Source: an uncultured Spartobacteria bacterium
GTDB taxonomy: Bacteria > Verrucomicrobiota > Verrucomicrobiia > Chthoniobacterales > JAATET01
Assembly (NCBI GenBank): GCA_937901895.1
Contig: CALGTD010000040.1
Location: 1-17,934 of the forward strand
DNA: 17,934 nucleotides
Direction of reading: 5' to 3'
This document shows positions 1 through 7,048 of this stretch, one piece after another. Each line of letters starts with the position of its first letter. The first letter of the stretch is position 1. A program made the position numbers and the translations under genes. The notes beneath the pieces were generated by a model, which saw nothing but the letters and a program-made list of their open reading frames with translations, searched no databases and was not told where the DNA came from.

Positions 1-1
1 T

Positions 2-37
2 GAGCTCGAGCCGGCCATCGCCTCCCTTGGATACTGA
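2..37 (+). CDS. possible 3' tail of an upstream gene (partial)
   Basis: An open frame enters from the left edge and ends at TGA 35-37, reading ELEPAIASLGY. The stop lies 58 bases before the start I favour for the next gene, so this could be the end of the preceding gene. Eleven codons are too few to tell coding from chance. Confidence 0.22.
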   Translation, partial: ELEPAIASLGY

Positions 38-83
38 CGCCGCGCTCCAGTCCGCCGTGCTGAAGACCAGCTCCGTCCGCTTC

Positions 84-90
84 GTATCTC
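84..90 (+). promoter_or_regulatory. GTATCTC start-site box, 5 bases before ATG 96
   Basis: GTATCTC is followed by five bases (CTCAC) and ATG. The same box at the same distance recurs before other genes in the window. It resembles a -10 element placed so that transcription would begin at or next to the start codon. No good -35 is seen 17 bases upstream. Confidence 0.6.
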
Positions 91-95
91 CTCAC

Positions 96-941
96 ATGAA
101 ACAGATGACCGACGCCCCTGCTGCGACCGTTTCCCTCCCAGCGACAAAGCTCCCTCTCGCAATGAAACTGGACGCCATTGCCGAGAGATACCGCGGATTG
201 GAGACGTCGGAGGATGCACTTTGGAGATCCCTCCTCGAACACGATGAGTCGTTTCCCATGAGACACGGACTCTCGAAACGCCTGATCAAGGAATTCGAAT
301 ACTACAGACGGGACGTTCATGACCGCTTCATAGAGGAGATAACGGAGGCTCTTGCTGAGGGGCTTCCTGTCGATATTTCGGGTTTATCGATACCCGTCGC
401 GCTCGGATTGACTAACCCCACCGCGCCAATTCGCGCAGTTCTCGAACACTGGAATTCCCGCGCTCTGATCGACGCGCGAGACCGGCTTCTTGGTCCGAAT
501 CTCGCGAAGACTGATTGGCGTGAAGCGGCCTGCCGGGCGGCACGGGCCGTTTGCGATCAGCAGGACGCGTTCAATCCTGTCAGCCGCACGGTGCGCTTGC
601 GCGGTTTGAATTACCGCGAGGAGCCCGGTGCGCGCTATCGCCTGCAAATCGAGTCGTGGGACTTTCGCTCTTTATTGTCGGCCTTTCTCAATTTGGCAGA
701 GGCGGTCGCGAACGACCTTCAGGAGACTTCACAAGACCTGCACCCCGTCGCTCAGAATGACATCTTTGTTTTCGAGAGAACGCAGGGGATCCCGAGCACG
801 TCGTTGTTCCGCTGGCATGTCGTCAACGACGGGGTCGTTTCCCGCTTCCGGCCCTATAAGGACGGCACATTCGTTGTCGAATTTGAAAACGGCGATATCG
901 TCCGCCGGCTCGAGGAGGATTTCGCACGGTTCCGTCGTTGA
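96..941 (+). CDS. hypothetical protein, first of a tandem paralogous pair
   Basis: A 281-residue protein of no family I recognise. No signal peptide or membrane segment is visible; it looks soluble and mostly helical. The open frame extends upstream to 27, but I choose ATG 96 for two reasons. A GTATCTC box sits five bases before it. From this start the N-terminus also has the same length (33 residues to the AERYR/AAKYR motif) as the downstream paralog. The strongest shared block is near the C-terminus, FRWH followed by VSRFRPYK and an acidic strand (VVEFENGD). Other shared stretches are DAFNP, a LSAFLNLAEA helix and HPVAQ. The next gene is a diverged copy of this one. The function is unknown. 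Confidence 0.8.
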   Translation: MKQMTDAPAATVSLPATKLPLAMKLDAIAERYRGLETSEDALWRSLLEHDESFPMRHGLSKRLIKEFEYYRRDVHDRFIEEITEALAEGLPVDISGLSIPVALGLTNPTAPIRAVLEHWNSRALIDARDRLLGPNLAKTDWREAACRAARAVCDQQDAFNPVSRTVRLRGLNYREEPGARYRLQIESWDFRSLLSAFLNLAEAVANDLQETSQDLHPVAQNDIFVFERTQGIPSTSLFRWHVVNDGVVSRFRPYKDGTFVVEFENGDIVRRLEEDFARFRR

Positions 942-1000
942 ATGCGGCGGACCTCCCTCCCACCCTCCGCCTCTCAGCCAGTGTTGGTGTCTCTCCGGAA

Positions 1001-1870
1001 ATGACCGCAACTTTTGATGCCTTTGCGGCCGCCGCCTGTTCGGATGCCTTGAAGACTCCGCTGGAAATGGCACTGAATGCTGTCGCGGCGAAGTATCGGA
1101 CCATCTGGTCTTCGCTGGAGAACTGCGAACGGGTGTTGGCACTGCACGATGCGAGCCATCCGCTGGAAAACCACATCGGGCTGTCCGCACTTCTGGTTCG
1201 CGAGATCGACGATTACCGGAGTGGCGTTCTGAACGACTTCATCGAAGCTACTCATGCTGCGCTTGGCGAAGGACGCGCAATCGATCTGGCCGGACTCTCC
1301 ATCGCCTCCATCTTGGGAATTTGCGACAAGGCAGCAACCGTGCCCGACATCCTCGCGAGATGGGATCCCCTTGCGTTGATCAAAGCGCGGGATGAGTTGA
1401 TAGGACCGAGTCTCGATGTGGCGGCTTGGATAGACGCAGTCAAACGCGCCGCTGAGGCCGTTTCCCGTCGCCCCGATGCATTCAATCCAAAGAGGATGAC
1501 CATTCTTACCTACGGGCAGGAAATCATCGAAGGGATCACTGGGGGTTACCGCTTCTCGGGCAGAACCTATCAGTTTGCCGTTCATTTCTCGGCCCTCATG
1601 AATCTTGCGGAAGCGATTGCAGCAAAGAACGGGTCTGTCGCGAAAGCAATGCATCCCCTCTCTCAGCACGAATTGATTGGATTGAAGGGTCTCGACACAC
1701 CTTATCGCGCTCAGGAGCTTTTCCGCTGGCATAGCGTAAGGCAGGGGCTCGTTTCGCGCTTCCGCCCCTACAAAGAAGGAGGACTTCTGGTCGAATTCAC
1801 GGACGCAGAACTCGTTCGCGCTCTCGAAGCTGAACTTGGCCCGGTGATTAACGCTCGTGGACTCCCATGA
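1001..1870 (+). CDS. hypothetical protein, second of a tandem paralogous pair
   Basis: A 289-residue paralog of the preceding gene. It shares the YR..W N-terminal segment, the DAFNP motif, the SALMNLAEA helix and the C-terminal block FRWH...GLVSRFRPYKEG with acidic residues after it. The frame is open from a TTG at 938 that overlaps the previous stop. ATG 1001 gives an N-terminus that matches the paralog in length residue for residue, so I prefer it; CCGGA just upstream is at best a weak ribosome site. It has no promoter box of its own and probably shares the transcript from the box at 84-90. The pair looks like an old tandem duplication, since similarity is clear but far from complete. The function is unknown. 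Confidence 0.78.
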   Translation: MTATFDAFAAAACSDALKTPLEMALNAVAAKYRTIWSSLENCERVLALHDASHPLENHIGLSALLVREIDDYRSGVLNDFIEATHAALGEGRAIDLAGLSIASILGICDKAATVPDILARWDPLALIKARDELIGPSLDVAAWIDAVKRAAEAVSRRPDAFNPKRMTILTYGQEIIEGITGGYRFSGRTYQFAVHFSALMNLAEAIAAKNGSVAKAMHPLSQHELIGLKGLDTPYRAQELFRWHSVRQGLVSRFRPYKEGGLLVEFTDAELVRALEAELGPVINARGLP

Positions 1871-1926
1871 AGACTCGCTACTACCCGCCTCACCCGGAAT
1901 TTCCCGGCGAGGAGTCCCTTGGCTGA
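1867..1926 (+). CDS. possible 19-codon peptide overlapping the previous stop
   Basis: ATG 1867 overlaps the TGA of the preceding gene (ATGA) and opens a short frame starting MKTRYYPPHPEF and ending at TGA 1926. The overlap would allow coupled translation. Nothing else supports it, and it may be chance. Confidence 0.2.
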   Translation: MKTRYYPPHPEFPGEESLG

Positions 1927-2038
1927 AATCCCATCCGCGATCGAAGCCTTCGAGGCCCTTCGAACCATCCACGCGTGGAACCACCTCGAAACGGCCTTTG
2001 TAGCGGATCCATCGAGCATATCCGCCGCCTCCCTTCGC

Positions 2039-2045
2039 GTATCTC
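2039..2045 (+). promoter_or_regulatory. GTATCTC start-site box, 5 bases before GTG 2051
   Basis: GTATCTC, then AGGGC, then GTG. Spacing and sequence match the boxes at 84, 5578, 10516 and 17618. It decides the start of the following gene in favour of an internal GTG. No -35 consensus is seen. Confidence 0.55.
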
Positions 2046-2050
2046 AGGGC

Positions 2051-2647
2051 GTGGCAACCGACATCTACCTCACACGCATCGGCGATCGGCCAACCGGGCA
2101 TCGCATTTGGGTCGAGGACTCCTACCGCAGGCTCGCGCTTCGCGGGTTTCGTCCGGGGGATCCGATTTCCGTCACTCCTCGCGCCGGTCGCGGACTGCTG
2201 GTCAAGGCAGTGCAGGAGCCGACTGGTCGCTCGGTTGCCCGCCGCAAGTCCGCACCTCTCCTCAGTTTGGAAGGACCGTGGGTTTCAAGTGCGATCGATG
2301 GCGACATGGTTCGTGTGCGCCTTGGTTACCGAAGCGCCGTCATCATTCCCCGTGTTTACGCCTTCCACGTGAAGCGCCACGGACTGACGGTCAGCATTGA
2401 CGGCTCGCAGGTCATCGTGAACGGCCAGAACGTCACGTTGAATACGGAGCGACCGCTTCGCCTCTCGGAGCCTGTCTCCCGAGTCGCGTTCGCTGCGCAG
2501 TGGAGCAATCTGATCGTCGGAACGGAGTTTATCGCTACGCACGGGCCGGCGGAAGTGTATCTCACAGGTGCAGAGGCTTCACTTGCCTCCTCCTTCCTTC
2601 TCGATGCCGGCTACCGGCAGGAAACCCCGAACCTCTTCACCAAATAA
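2051..2647 (+). CDS. AbrB/SymE-like domain protein, partner of the adjacent cytosine methyltransferase
   Basis: A 198-residue protein. Residues about 15-55 contain RIWVED...LALRGFRPGDPISVTP...GLLVKAV, the pattern of AbrB/SymE-type swapped-hairpin domains (a short strand, then L..aGF.pGd.i.v). A second similar segment follows near residues 70-105 (PLLSLEGPWV...GDMVRVRLGYRSAVIIPRV, split here). From memory, mobile-element C5 methyltransferases often carry two such domains fused at their N-terminus; here they would be a separate gene ending five bases before the methyltransferase start. I infer a helper or DNA-contacting subunit of that enzyme. The frame is open from TTG 1919, but the GTATCTC box at 2039-2045 points to GTG 2051, where the protein begins VATDIYLTRIG. 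The C-terminal third is unassigned. Confidence 0.68.
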   Translation: MATDIYLTRIGDRPTGHRIWVEDSYRRLALRGFRPGDPISVTPRAGRGLLVKAVQEPTGRSVARRKSAPLLSLEGPWVSSAIDGDMVRVRLGYRSAVIIPRVYAFHVKRHGLTVSIDGSQVIVNGQNVTLNTERPLRLSEPVSRVAFAAQWSNLIVGTEFIATHGPAEVYLTGAEASLASSFLLDAGYRQETPNLFTK

Positions 2648-2652
2648 CAGCC

Positions 2653-3672
2653 ATGCTCCCTGCAAACCGCGCTTCCATCTACGAGCTCTTCGCCGGCGGC
2701 GGCACTCTCGGCTTCGCCCTCCTCAGCGGTATGTCCCGCGAGATCGATTGCGCGATCATCGGCGGTAATGAGCTTAGCCCGCGTTACCTTTCCCGCTGGT
2801 CGGCTCTTCACCCGCAGGCATCGACCTTTGGAGGTTCGATCGGCCAATTCCACACCGCCGAGCTGTCGATGCCGGCAGAGGGCGTGCGCATCCTCGCCGC
2901 CGGCATTCCCTGCACGGGGGCTTCGCTCGCTGGGCGCGCCAAGAACCGCCTTGGACGCGCAGAGGATCATCAGGACGTCGGACACCTTTTCCTCTCTACG
3001 ATGCACCATGTCCGCCGCCACCGGCCGCATGTCGTCGTTTTCGAGAACGTGCCGGCCTATCAGAAAACGATGTCCGCCCGAGCCATCCGCGACGCTCTTG
3101 CCATGAGCGGCTACACGTTCTCGGAATACGTCTTCGAGGCGAACCGCGATTTCGAGACACCGGCGCGGCGTTCCCGCTGGACTCTCGTTGCCTCCCGGAT
3201 CGGTGACTTCCACTGGGCCTATGAGCCCAAGCCCTTTTCCGGGACGATCGCGGAGTTCGTTGACCCGGAGAGCGATGAGGATGCCGTTTTCACCGAGGAG
3301 CAGTGCGCGGCTCACGAAGCCTATTGCGCTCGCAAGCGCGCAGAGGGTTGCGGATGGACGCGCGTCGTTGTCGAACGTCACGATCGCACTGTCCCCACGA
3401 TCGTTCGGACCTACCACAAAACCCATGCCTCCGGTCCATTTCTCCGCTGCAAAGACCGTTACCGGAAGTTCAAAGCACGCGAGATCGCCCGGCTCAATGG
3501 CTTCCCGGAATCGTTCCCGCTTCCGGAGACGGAAACCGAAGCCGTCGAAATTTGCGGTCAGGGTGTCAGCTTCCGCCCCTTTGAGAACCTTGGCCGAGCA
3601 ATCGGCAAATGGCTCCGGACTGGAGAAAGCAGCAAGGCCGTTCTCCCCGATGGGCAAATGGCGCTCTTTTAG
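2653..3672 (+). CDS. DNA (cytosine-5-)-methyltransferase
   Basis: A 339-residue enzyme transferring methyl groups from S-adenosylmethionine to cytosine C5. Motif I is ELFAGGGTLGF (residues 11-21). Motif IV is AAGIPCTGASLAG with catalytic Cys near 87. Motif VI is ENV (131-133). Motif VIII-like is ARRSRWTLVAS. The C-terminal motifs IX/X are NGFPESFP and GQGVSFRPFENLGRAIGKWL. The PCTGAS form in place of the usual PCQ, and the SLAGRAKN stretch after it, match a C5-methyltransferase subgroup I associate with mobile elements. The target-recognition region is short. ATG 2653 is preferred because the protein then starts just before motif I and five bases after the previous stop. No cognate restriction gene is nearby, so a solitary modification or anti-restriction role is likely. 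The stop overlaps that of the convergent gene. Confidence 0.9.
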   Translation: MLPANRASIYELFAGGGTLGFALLSGMSREIDCAIIGGNELSPRYLSRWSALHPQASTFGGSIGQFHTAELSMPAEGVRILAAGIPCTGASLAGRAKNRLGRAEDHQDVGHLFLSTMHHVRRHRPHVVVFENVPAYQKTMSARAIRDALAMSGYTFSEYVFEANRDFETPARRSRWTLVASRIGDFHWAYEPKPFSGTIAEFVDPESDEDAVFTEEQCAAHEAYCARKRAEGCGWTRVVVERHDRTVPTIVRTYHKTHASGPFLRCKDRYRKFKAREIARLNGFPESFPLPETETEAVEICGQGVSFRPFENLGRAIGKWLRTGESSKAVLPDGQMALF

Positions 3673-4001
3673 GCCGCCAGCGACCGAACGACCTCACGCA
3701 GACCGGGGAACGGGTGGCAATCCACGAGCATTTCCTGATGCGCGGTTTTCGGCGAGGAGAGGAGCCCCGCGATGTCTTGGATGCTCCAAGTGGCAAGGAT
3801 TTCCTCCCACTCAGTCCGACTCCATTGCTGCCACTCCTCGGTCCGATTCTTCAACGCACGATGAGCCACATCAATCGCAACATTGGGCGCCGACAGCACG
3901 GCGTGGGCAATCTGCTTATACAGAGCCCGCTTGGCCTCATCATGCTTCCTCGCCGCTTCTCTTTTGAGCGCGTCAAGGGTCTCGAGTTCGGCATTGGTCA
4001 T
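3669..4001 (-). CDS. hypothetical small helical protein
   Basis: A 110-residue protein. The N-terminal half (residues 1-55) is a charged Ala/Lys/Glu-rich helix likely to be coiled coil. The second half holds a Trp-rich stretch (EEWQQWSRTEWEEILATWS) and DCHPFPGLREVVRSL at the end. I recognise no family. It lies downstream of the nucleotidyltransferase-like gene on the same strand but has a credible promoter of its own in the gap, so the two may be partly independent. Its stop codon overlaps the stop of the convergent cytosine methyltransferase gene by three bases, tail to tail. The frame contains no interruption and the start is the first ATG. Confidence 0.62.
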   Translation of the reverse strand: MTNAELETLDALKREAARKHDEAKRALYKQIAHAVLSAPNVAIDVAHRALKNRTEEWQQWSRTEWEEILATWSIQDIAGLLSSPKTAHQEMLVDCHPFPGLREVVRSLAA

Positions 4002-4013
4002 TGCGCTACGGAA

Positions 4014-4042
4014 ACATTACACCACGTCATTGCCATTGTCGA
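4014..4042 (-). promoter_or_regulatory. sigma70-like promoter for the small helical protein
   Basis: Reading the minus strand, TCGACA (5 of 6 to TTGACA) is followed by a 17-base spacer and TAATGT, then 12 bases to ATG. It lies in the 48-base gap between two minus-strand genes. The predicted leader is only about five bases, so it also suggests a near-leaderless mRNA. Confidence 0.5.
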
Positions 4043-4049
4043 TTCTCCT

Positions 4050-4727
4050 CTATCTCTCCGGAACGCGCCGGCCGGAAGAGGTCTTTCCGGGCCCATTGCT
4101 GCTCGGCGCGTCCCCGAGCGTTTCCGCCGGCTCGATGTGTCGCACCGCAGACATTGATGCGTCGATGGCTTGCCCTGTCGATTCACGCTTATTCTTCTTC
4201 GGCTTCACAAGCTCCAGATTTTTTAGGAGCAGGGTTCGACGTTCTTCGTTGGGGGCGTATTCCTCGATGAACCGTTGTATTTCCTCCGGATCGGCGAGTC
4301 CTTTTGCGAAGGCCTCCGAGAGGAATTCTTGGTCCTTCACACGGAACGCCTCCAGCTTGTTGTAAATGAGATCCGACAAACCAAGGATCAATGCAGTGAT
4401 TTCCCCTGTCTTGAATTCAGTTGCCCGGTTCTCCCAGCCCTTGGGCTGAGTCATTAACGTCCATTCGCCGACCCGCTCAATGTAAAAGCCGTTCTCAAGG
4501 TAAAACTCACTGTCCGAGCCGTAGCGCTGTATGCATTCATCGAGCGCCGCTGTTTCGTTATTGCGTGGCCACAGATCGATATCATCGGTGAGAGCAAGCC
4601 CGCGAAGATGCTCTGGCGCCGTTACGGCGAGAGAGCCGCGACCGATTACGACGAACTTATTCTCGCCCGTCAGTTCGGCCATCTGAGTGAGCGCGAAGCG
4701 AAGCTTTGCCGGGGTAATTCTGGCCAT
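4050..4727 (-). CDS. nucleotidyltransferase-fold protein (DUF6036-like)
   Basis: A 225-residue protein. VVIGRGSLAVTAPEHLRG...LTDDIDLWPR (split here) near residues 26-55 fits the nucleotidyltransferase fold: a glycine/serine turn (GRGSL, 29-33), then two carboxylates on a strand (D49 and D51). An acidic patch and LGLSDLIYNKLEAFRVKDQEF (about 118-138) resemble the helical part of AbiEii/DUF6036-type proteins, some of which are toxins in toxin-antitoxin or abortive-infection pairs. The last 50 residues (KPKKNKREST... onward) are low complexity and probably disordered. The small gene downstream on the same strand could be a partner, but it has no clear antitoxin hallmark. No Shine-Dalgarno site is seen before ATG. 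The function is inferred from fold only. Confidence 0.66.
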   Translation of the reverse strand: MARITPAKLRFALTQMAELTGENKFVVIGRGSLAVTAPEHLRGLALTDDIDLWPRNNETAALDECIQRYGSDSEFYLENGFYIERVGEWTLMTQPKGWENRATEFKTGEITALILGLSDLIYNKLEAFRVKDQEFLSEAFAKGLADPEEIQRFIEEYAPNEERRTLLLKNLELVKPKKNKRESTGQAIDASMSAVRHIEPAETLGDAPSSNGPGKTSSGRRVPER

Positions 4728-4794
4728 CTGAGAAACGGACCCCTAAAGGTTCCGCCCTCCCCCAGTGACCGTCAAGGCACAAGCTCGTAGGTGC

Positions 4795-4801
4795 GTATAT
4801 C
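4795..4801 (+). promoter_or_regulatory. GTATATC start-site box, 6 bases before ATG 4808
   Basis: GTATATC then GCTTTG and ATG. It differs from the GTATCTC box by one base and sits one base further from the start than usual. It lies in an 80-base divergent gap whose other side serves the minus-strand nucleotidyltransferase-like gene, for which I found no convincing promoter. Confidence 0.45.
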
Positions 4802-4807
4802 GCTTTG

Positions 4808-5515
4808 ATGTCTTCGCATGCCTCCGCTCCGGGCTACCCATTATCGCCTTTCAGACGCCACAGCAGATCGAGAGCTGTCGGTGTTTCCATTCGACGGACG
4901 CATCCGCTCGAGGAGCTGCTTGGATGCCTTCTTCACCTCGCTTCATATCACTGCTACCGCCTCACTCTCTGGCTTGTTGGATGGATCAACGACTGCCGCC
5001 TGCCACATCACTTGAGCTTCGCCCCTCGCTTCATTGCGGCCGCTGTTGCGCTTTTGCTCTTCGCAATCTCGATGCACATGCAGGTTTACTCGTTCGCGAC
5101 GGCCGCGCGCAGGTTCTTGGAGCTGAGGCGGCGCCACCGGTTCCATCCTGCCACATCCGACATTTACCAACGGATTAAGGAATGCCGGAATGCATGGCGC
5201 TCCTCACGGCACAGATTGCTATCCCCCCTCTTTGTTCTAGTGCCTGCCGTTTCAGCGATTGGTGGCGTTGGGGTTGCATTCACGTTCCTCAGCGTTGCCG
5301 TCCTCAGACTCGACGGACTCACATTCAGCAATCTGATTGTCCTTTTGATGGCCGCCGGTGTCGGCTTTTGCATCGCAACGCTTATCGCTCAGCTTGGCGC
5401 CCCATTGCTGCCACTTACCTACCGAGCGCAGGCGGACACCTCCGACGTCTGCATGCAGATGGGAACTACAGCCATCGCGATCAGGGAATGGCTCGTGGAA
5501 ATGGATATCCATTGA
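4808..5515 (+). CDS. hypothetical multi-pass membrane protein
   Basis: A 235-residue protein. The first 30 residues are basic and unstructured-looking. Hydrophobic segments follow at about 74-95 (FIAAAVALLLFAISMHM), 138-168 (a long stretch including FVLVPAVSAIGGVGVAF) and 174-203 (LIVLLMAAGVGFCIATLIAQL, split here), with a weaker one at 40-60. Three or four transmembrane helices are likely, probably in the inner membrane. Between segments 1 and 2 lies a very basic loop (RRFLELRRRHRFH). I recognise no family. A TTG lies one codon upstream, but ATG 4808 fits the box spacing better. The gene is followed at 74 bases by another with its own box. Confidence 0.62.
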   Translation: MSSHASAPGYPLSPFRRHSRSRAVGVSIRRTHPLEELLGCLLHLASYHCYRLTLWLVGWINDCRLPHHLSFAPRFIAAAVALLLFAISMHMQVYSFATAARRFLELRRRHRFHPATSDIYQRIKECRNAWRSSRHRLLSPLFVLVPAVSAIGGVGVAFTFLSVAVLRLDGLTFSNLIVLLMAAGVGFCIATLIAQLGAPLLPLTYRAQADTSDVCMQMGTTAIAIREWLVEMDIH

Positions 5516-5577
5516 GGATGGCGGAAGTTCGTCCGAGTCGGCTTTCCGTCCACCAACGATCCGGAAGAGGGTCCCGT

Positions 5578-5584
5578 GTATCTC
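5578..5584 (+). promoter_or_regulatory. GTATCTC start-site box, 5 bases before ATG 5590
   Basis: GTATCTC, then CACAC, then ATG. Sequence and spacing are identical in kind to the boxes at 84 and 10516. It picks out an ATG well inside a longer open frame, and the protein from that ATG reads as a natural N-terminus. Confidence 0.58.
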
Positions 5585-5589
5585 CACAC

Positions 5590-5988
5590 ATGGACAATCG
5601 AAAGTTTCGAGTTACGGCATTTGCTCAGGATTCAAGAACTCCCGTCTTTGCCAGCGGTGGCTTCAGGAGCGAGCCCAACGCCCGCAATTTTCTTCGCCGG
5701 CAGCGCCGAAAGATTCGTTCGGGAGAACTCTCGCGCGTTGTCCTTCACCGCGGCGAATGGGGATCCAAACGCGTGCGGATCGTTGAGGACATTCGGGAGT
5801 GGTCGGAAGCCGACGACTTGACCGTTGCCCACACGGCTTTTGACAGCTTCCGTGAGCTCGTCCACGCCCCAGGTGGTTATCGGCCCAGCTTGGATGTGTC
5901 TGATCCTGACCGTCGCAAGCTTGCGGATTACTACGACAAGGAACAGGAACGGCGCTTCGAGCCTCGCCGCGTGTTCCGCTATTCGTGA
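5590..5988 (+). CDS. hypothetical protein
   Basis: A 132-residue basic protein with no family I recognise. The N-terminus reads MDNRKFRVTAFAQDS; the middle is very Arg-rich (NARNFLRRQRRKIRSGE), suggesting nucleic-acid contact. It ends YYDKEQERRFEPRRVFRYS. The open frame runs upstream to 5182 inside the membrane-protein gene, but only the part from ATG 5590 has a start-site box and a plausible composition. The polymerase-X-like gene starts six bases after its stop with no promoter between, so the two are probably co-transcribed. A link to DNA repair or replication is only suggested by that neighbour. Confidence 0.6.
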   Translation: MDNRKFRVTAFAQDSRTPVFASGGFRSEPNARNFLRRQRRKIRSGELSRVVLHRGEWGSKRVRIVEDIREWSEADDLTVAHTAFDSFRELVHAPGGYRPSLDVSDPDRRKLADYYDKEQERRFEPRRVFRYS

Positions 5989-5994
5989 AATGCA

Positions 5995-6570
5995 ATGACC
6001 CTCCGACTTTCACGTGCCCGCGCGATATCGGATCGCGTCATTTCGGAGCTGGCTCAGTATTGCGACAAGATCGAGGTGGCCGGCTCGATTCGTAGGGAAC
6101 GCCCAAATGTCCACGACATCGACATTGTTTGCCTCCCCCGGAAAGATGGCGGTCGCGAGGCAATCATCGATCGCGTTCAACAGCGGTGCCGAATTGATAA
6201 AAAGGGCTCAGAGTTGATCCGCGCGATCATGGCGGACAATGTTCAAATCGATATCTGGATTGCCCGGCACACCACGATTGAGGGCGATCTTCTTGAGCAA
6301 CGAACCGTTCCGGGGAACTTCGGTTCTGTCCTGCTCTGCCGCACAGGGAGCAAGGAACATAACATCGACCTGATCAATCACGCGAAGTCTATCAACCTCA
6401 CATGGCATCCGCATGACGGCGTCATGAAGAATGGTCGAGTCATCGCCAGTGAGACTGAAGATGAAATCTTTGCCGCGCTCAAATTGAAGTTCATTCCCGT
6501 TCGATATCGCGAGCCGGGAAGATTCTCGTTTTCGAAATGGATGCGGGTTGGTTCAAAAGGTTCCGCCTGA
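5995..6570 (+). CDS. minimal DNA polymerase X-like nucleotidyltransferase
   Basis: A 191-residue protein with the palm of family X polymerases. GSIRR is at 30-34, and the first two catalytic aspartates are in HDIDIVCLP (D41, D43). The third is in VQIDIWIA (D86). It is followed by a thumb-like end with RTGSKEHNIDLINHA (about 117-130), a SETEDEIFAALKL stretch (152-164) and IPVRYREP. Full PolX enzymes are about 330-570 residues and carry an N-terminal lyase domain and fingers with helix-hairpin-helix motifs. Here the sequence begins about 25 residues before the palm, so both are absent and the palm and thumb stand alone. Metal-binding residues are intact, so it may be active in gap filling or nucleotide addition. 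It is likely in an operon with the gene before it. Confidence 0.82.
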   Translation: MTLRLSRARAISDRVISELAQYCDKIEVAGSIRRERPNVHDIDIVCLPRKDGGREAIIDRVQQRCRIDKKGSELIRAIMADNVQIDIWIARHTTIEGDLLEQRTVPGNFGSVLLCRTGSKEHNIDLINHAKSINLTWHPHDGVMKNGRVIASETEDEIFAALKLKFIPVRYREPGRFSFSKWMRVGSKGSA

Positions 6571-6614
6571 CGACATCGCTCGGACAATAGACTTCTCGTG
6601 CTCCCTACAACATT

Positions 6615-6628
6615 ACGGGACGTCCCGT
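6615..6628 (+). promoter_or_regulatory. 14-bp perfect palindrome abutting a -35 box (candidate operator)
   Basis: ACGGGACGTCCCGT is its own reverse complement. Its last base is the first base of the TTGGCA -35 element of the next gene. A dimeric repressor or activator bound here would touch RNA polymerase. The regulator is not identified. Confidence 0.5.
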
Positions 6629-6656
6629 TGGCATCATGCCGGAGAGTGCCTATATT
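6628..6656 (+). promoter_or_regulatory. sigma70-like leaderless promoter for the 6662 gene
   Basis: TTGGCA (6628-6633), a 17-base spacer and TATATT (6651-6656), then five bases to ATG. Both hexamers are close to consensus. Transcription is expected to start at or beside the start codon. Confidence 0.7.
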
Positions 6657-6661
6657 GACTC

Positions 6662-7048
6662 ATGCGGAATCAGGCTTACACCGGACATGTCCTTCATTTG
6701 GGCCAGCACTGGGCACGCCTTCGGGCCCCGACCATCGACGTGCTCCGCGCGCGCTTGAGGGAATTCGTCGCCCCGGCGAAGGATATCAATCACGTCCAAG
6801 TTGTATTCACCGCCGAGTTCCAGGAGGGCTACAAGTTCACAGTGCCCAAGGCTCTTCCCGCATCGGAATGCCTTGCACCCGGCATGCTTGAGAACCACGT
6901 GAAGAACGAGCTCCAGCGTCGGGCGCTCGTCGTCAACGTCAGCAATGAGGACATGGTGCAATTCACCGCCAGCGGTGAATACAAGCTCGCGCGAGCCGTC
7001 CTCAACAACATCCTCTTTTCGCGCCAGACGCCAGAGCCCTCGGCTTAA
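6662..7048 (+). CDS. hypothetical protein under a strong, possibly regulated promoter
   Basis: A 128-residue soluble protein with no family I recognise. It has a basic helical segment near residues 18-38 (WARLRAPTIDVLRARLREF), a strand-rich middle (HVQVVFTAEFQEGYKFTVPK) and a mixed end (RALVVNVSNEDMVQFTASGEY). No signal peptide is visible. It is a monocistronic unit: its own promoter and palindromic operator candidate lie upstream, and a hairpin overlaps its stop. The near-consensus promoter suggests strong expression unless repressed. A role as the operator-binding regulator itself is possible but not supported by a visible DNA-binding motif. Confidence 0.6.
   Translation: MRNQAYTGHVLHLGQHWARLRAPTIDVLRARLREFVAPAKDINHVQVVFTAEFQEGYKFTVPKALPASECLAPGMLENHVKNELQRRALVVNVSNEDMVQFTASGEYKLARAVLNNILFSRQTPEPSA

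Noticed and set aside
974..2101. Long minus-strand open frame of 375 codons
   Set aside because: It lies opposite the second paralog and the start of the AbrB-like gene, has unnatural composition and no start signals; the plus-strand frames show paralogy and motifs.
2611..3657. Minus-strand open frame of 348 codons
   Set aside because: It is antisense to the cytosine methyltransferase, whose motifs are unmistakable; a GC-rich antisense shadow.
5182..5589. Upstream extension of the 5590 gene
   Set aside because: This part overlaps the membrane-protein gene in another frame and has poor composition; the GTATCTC box and natural N-terminus support ATG 5590.
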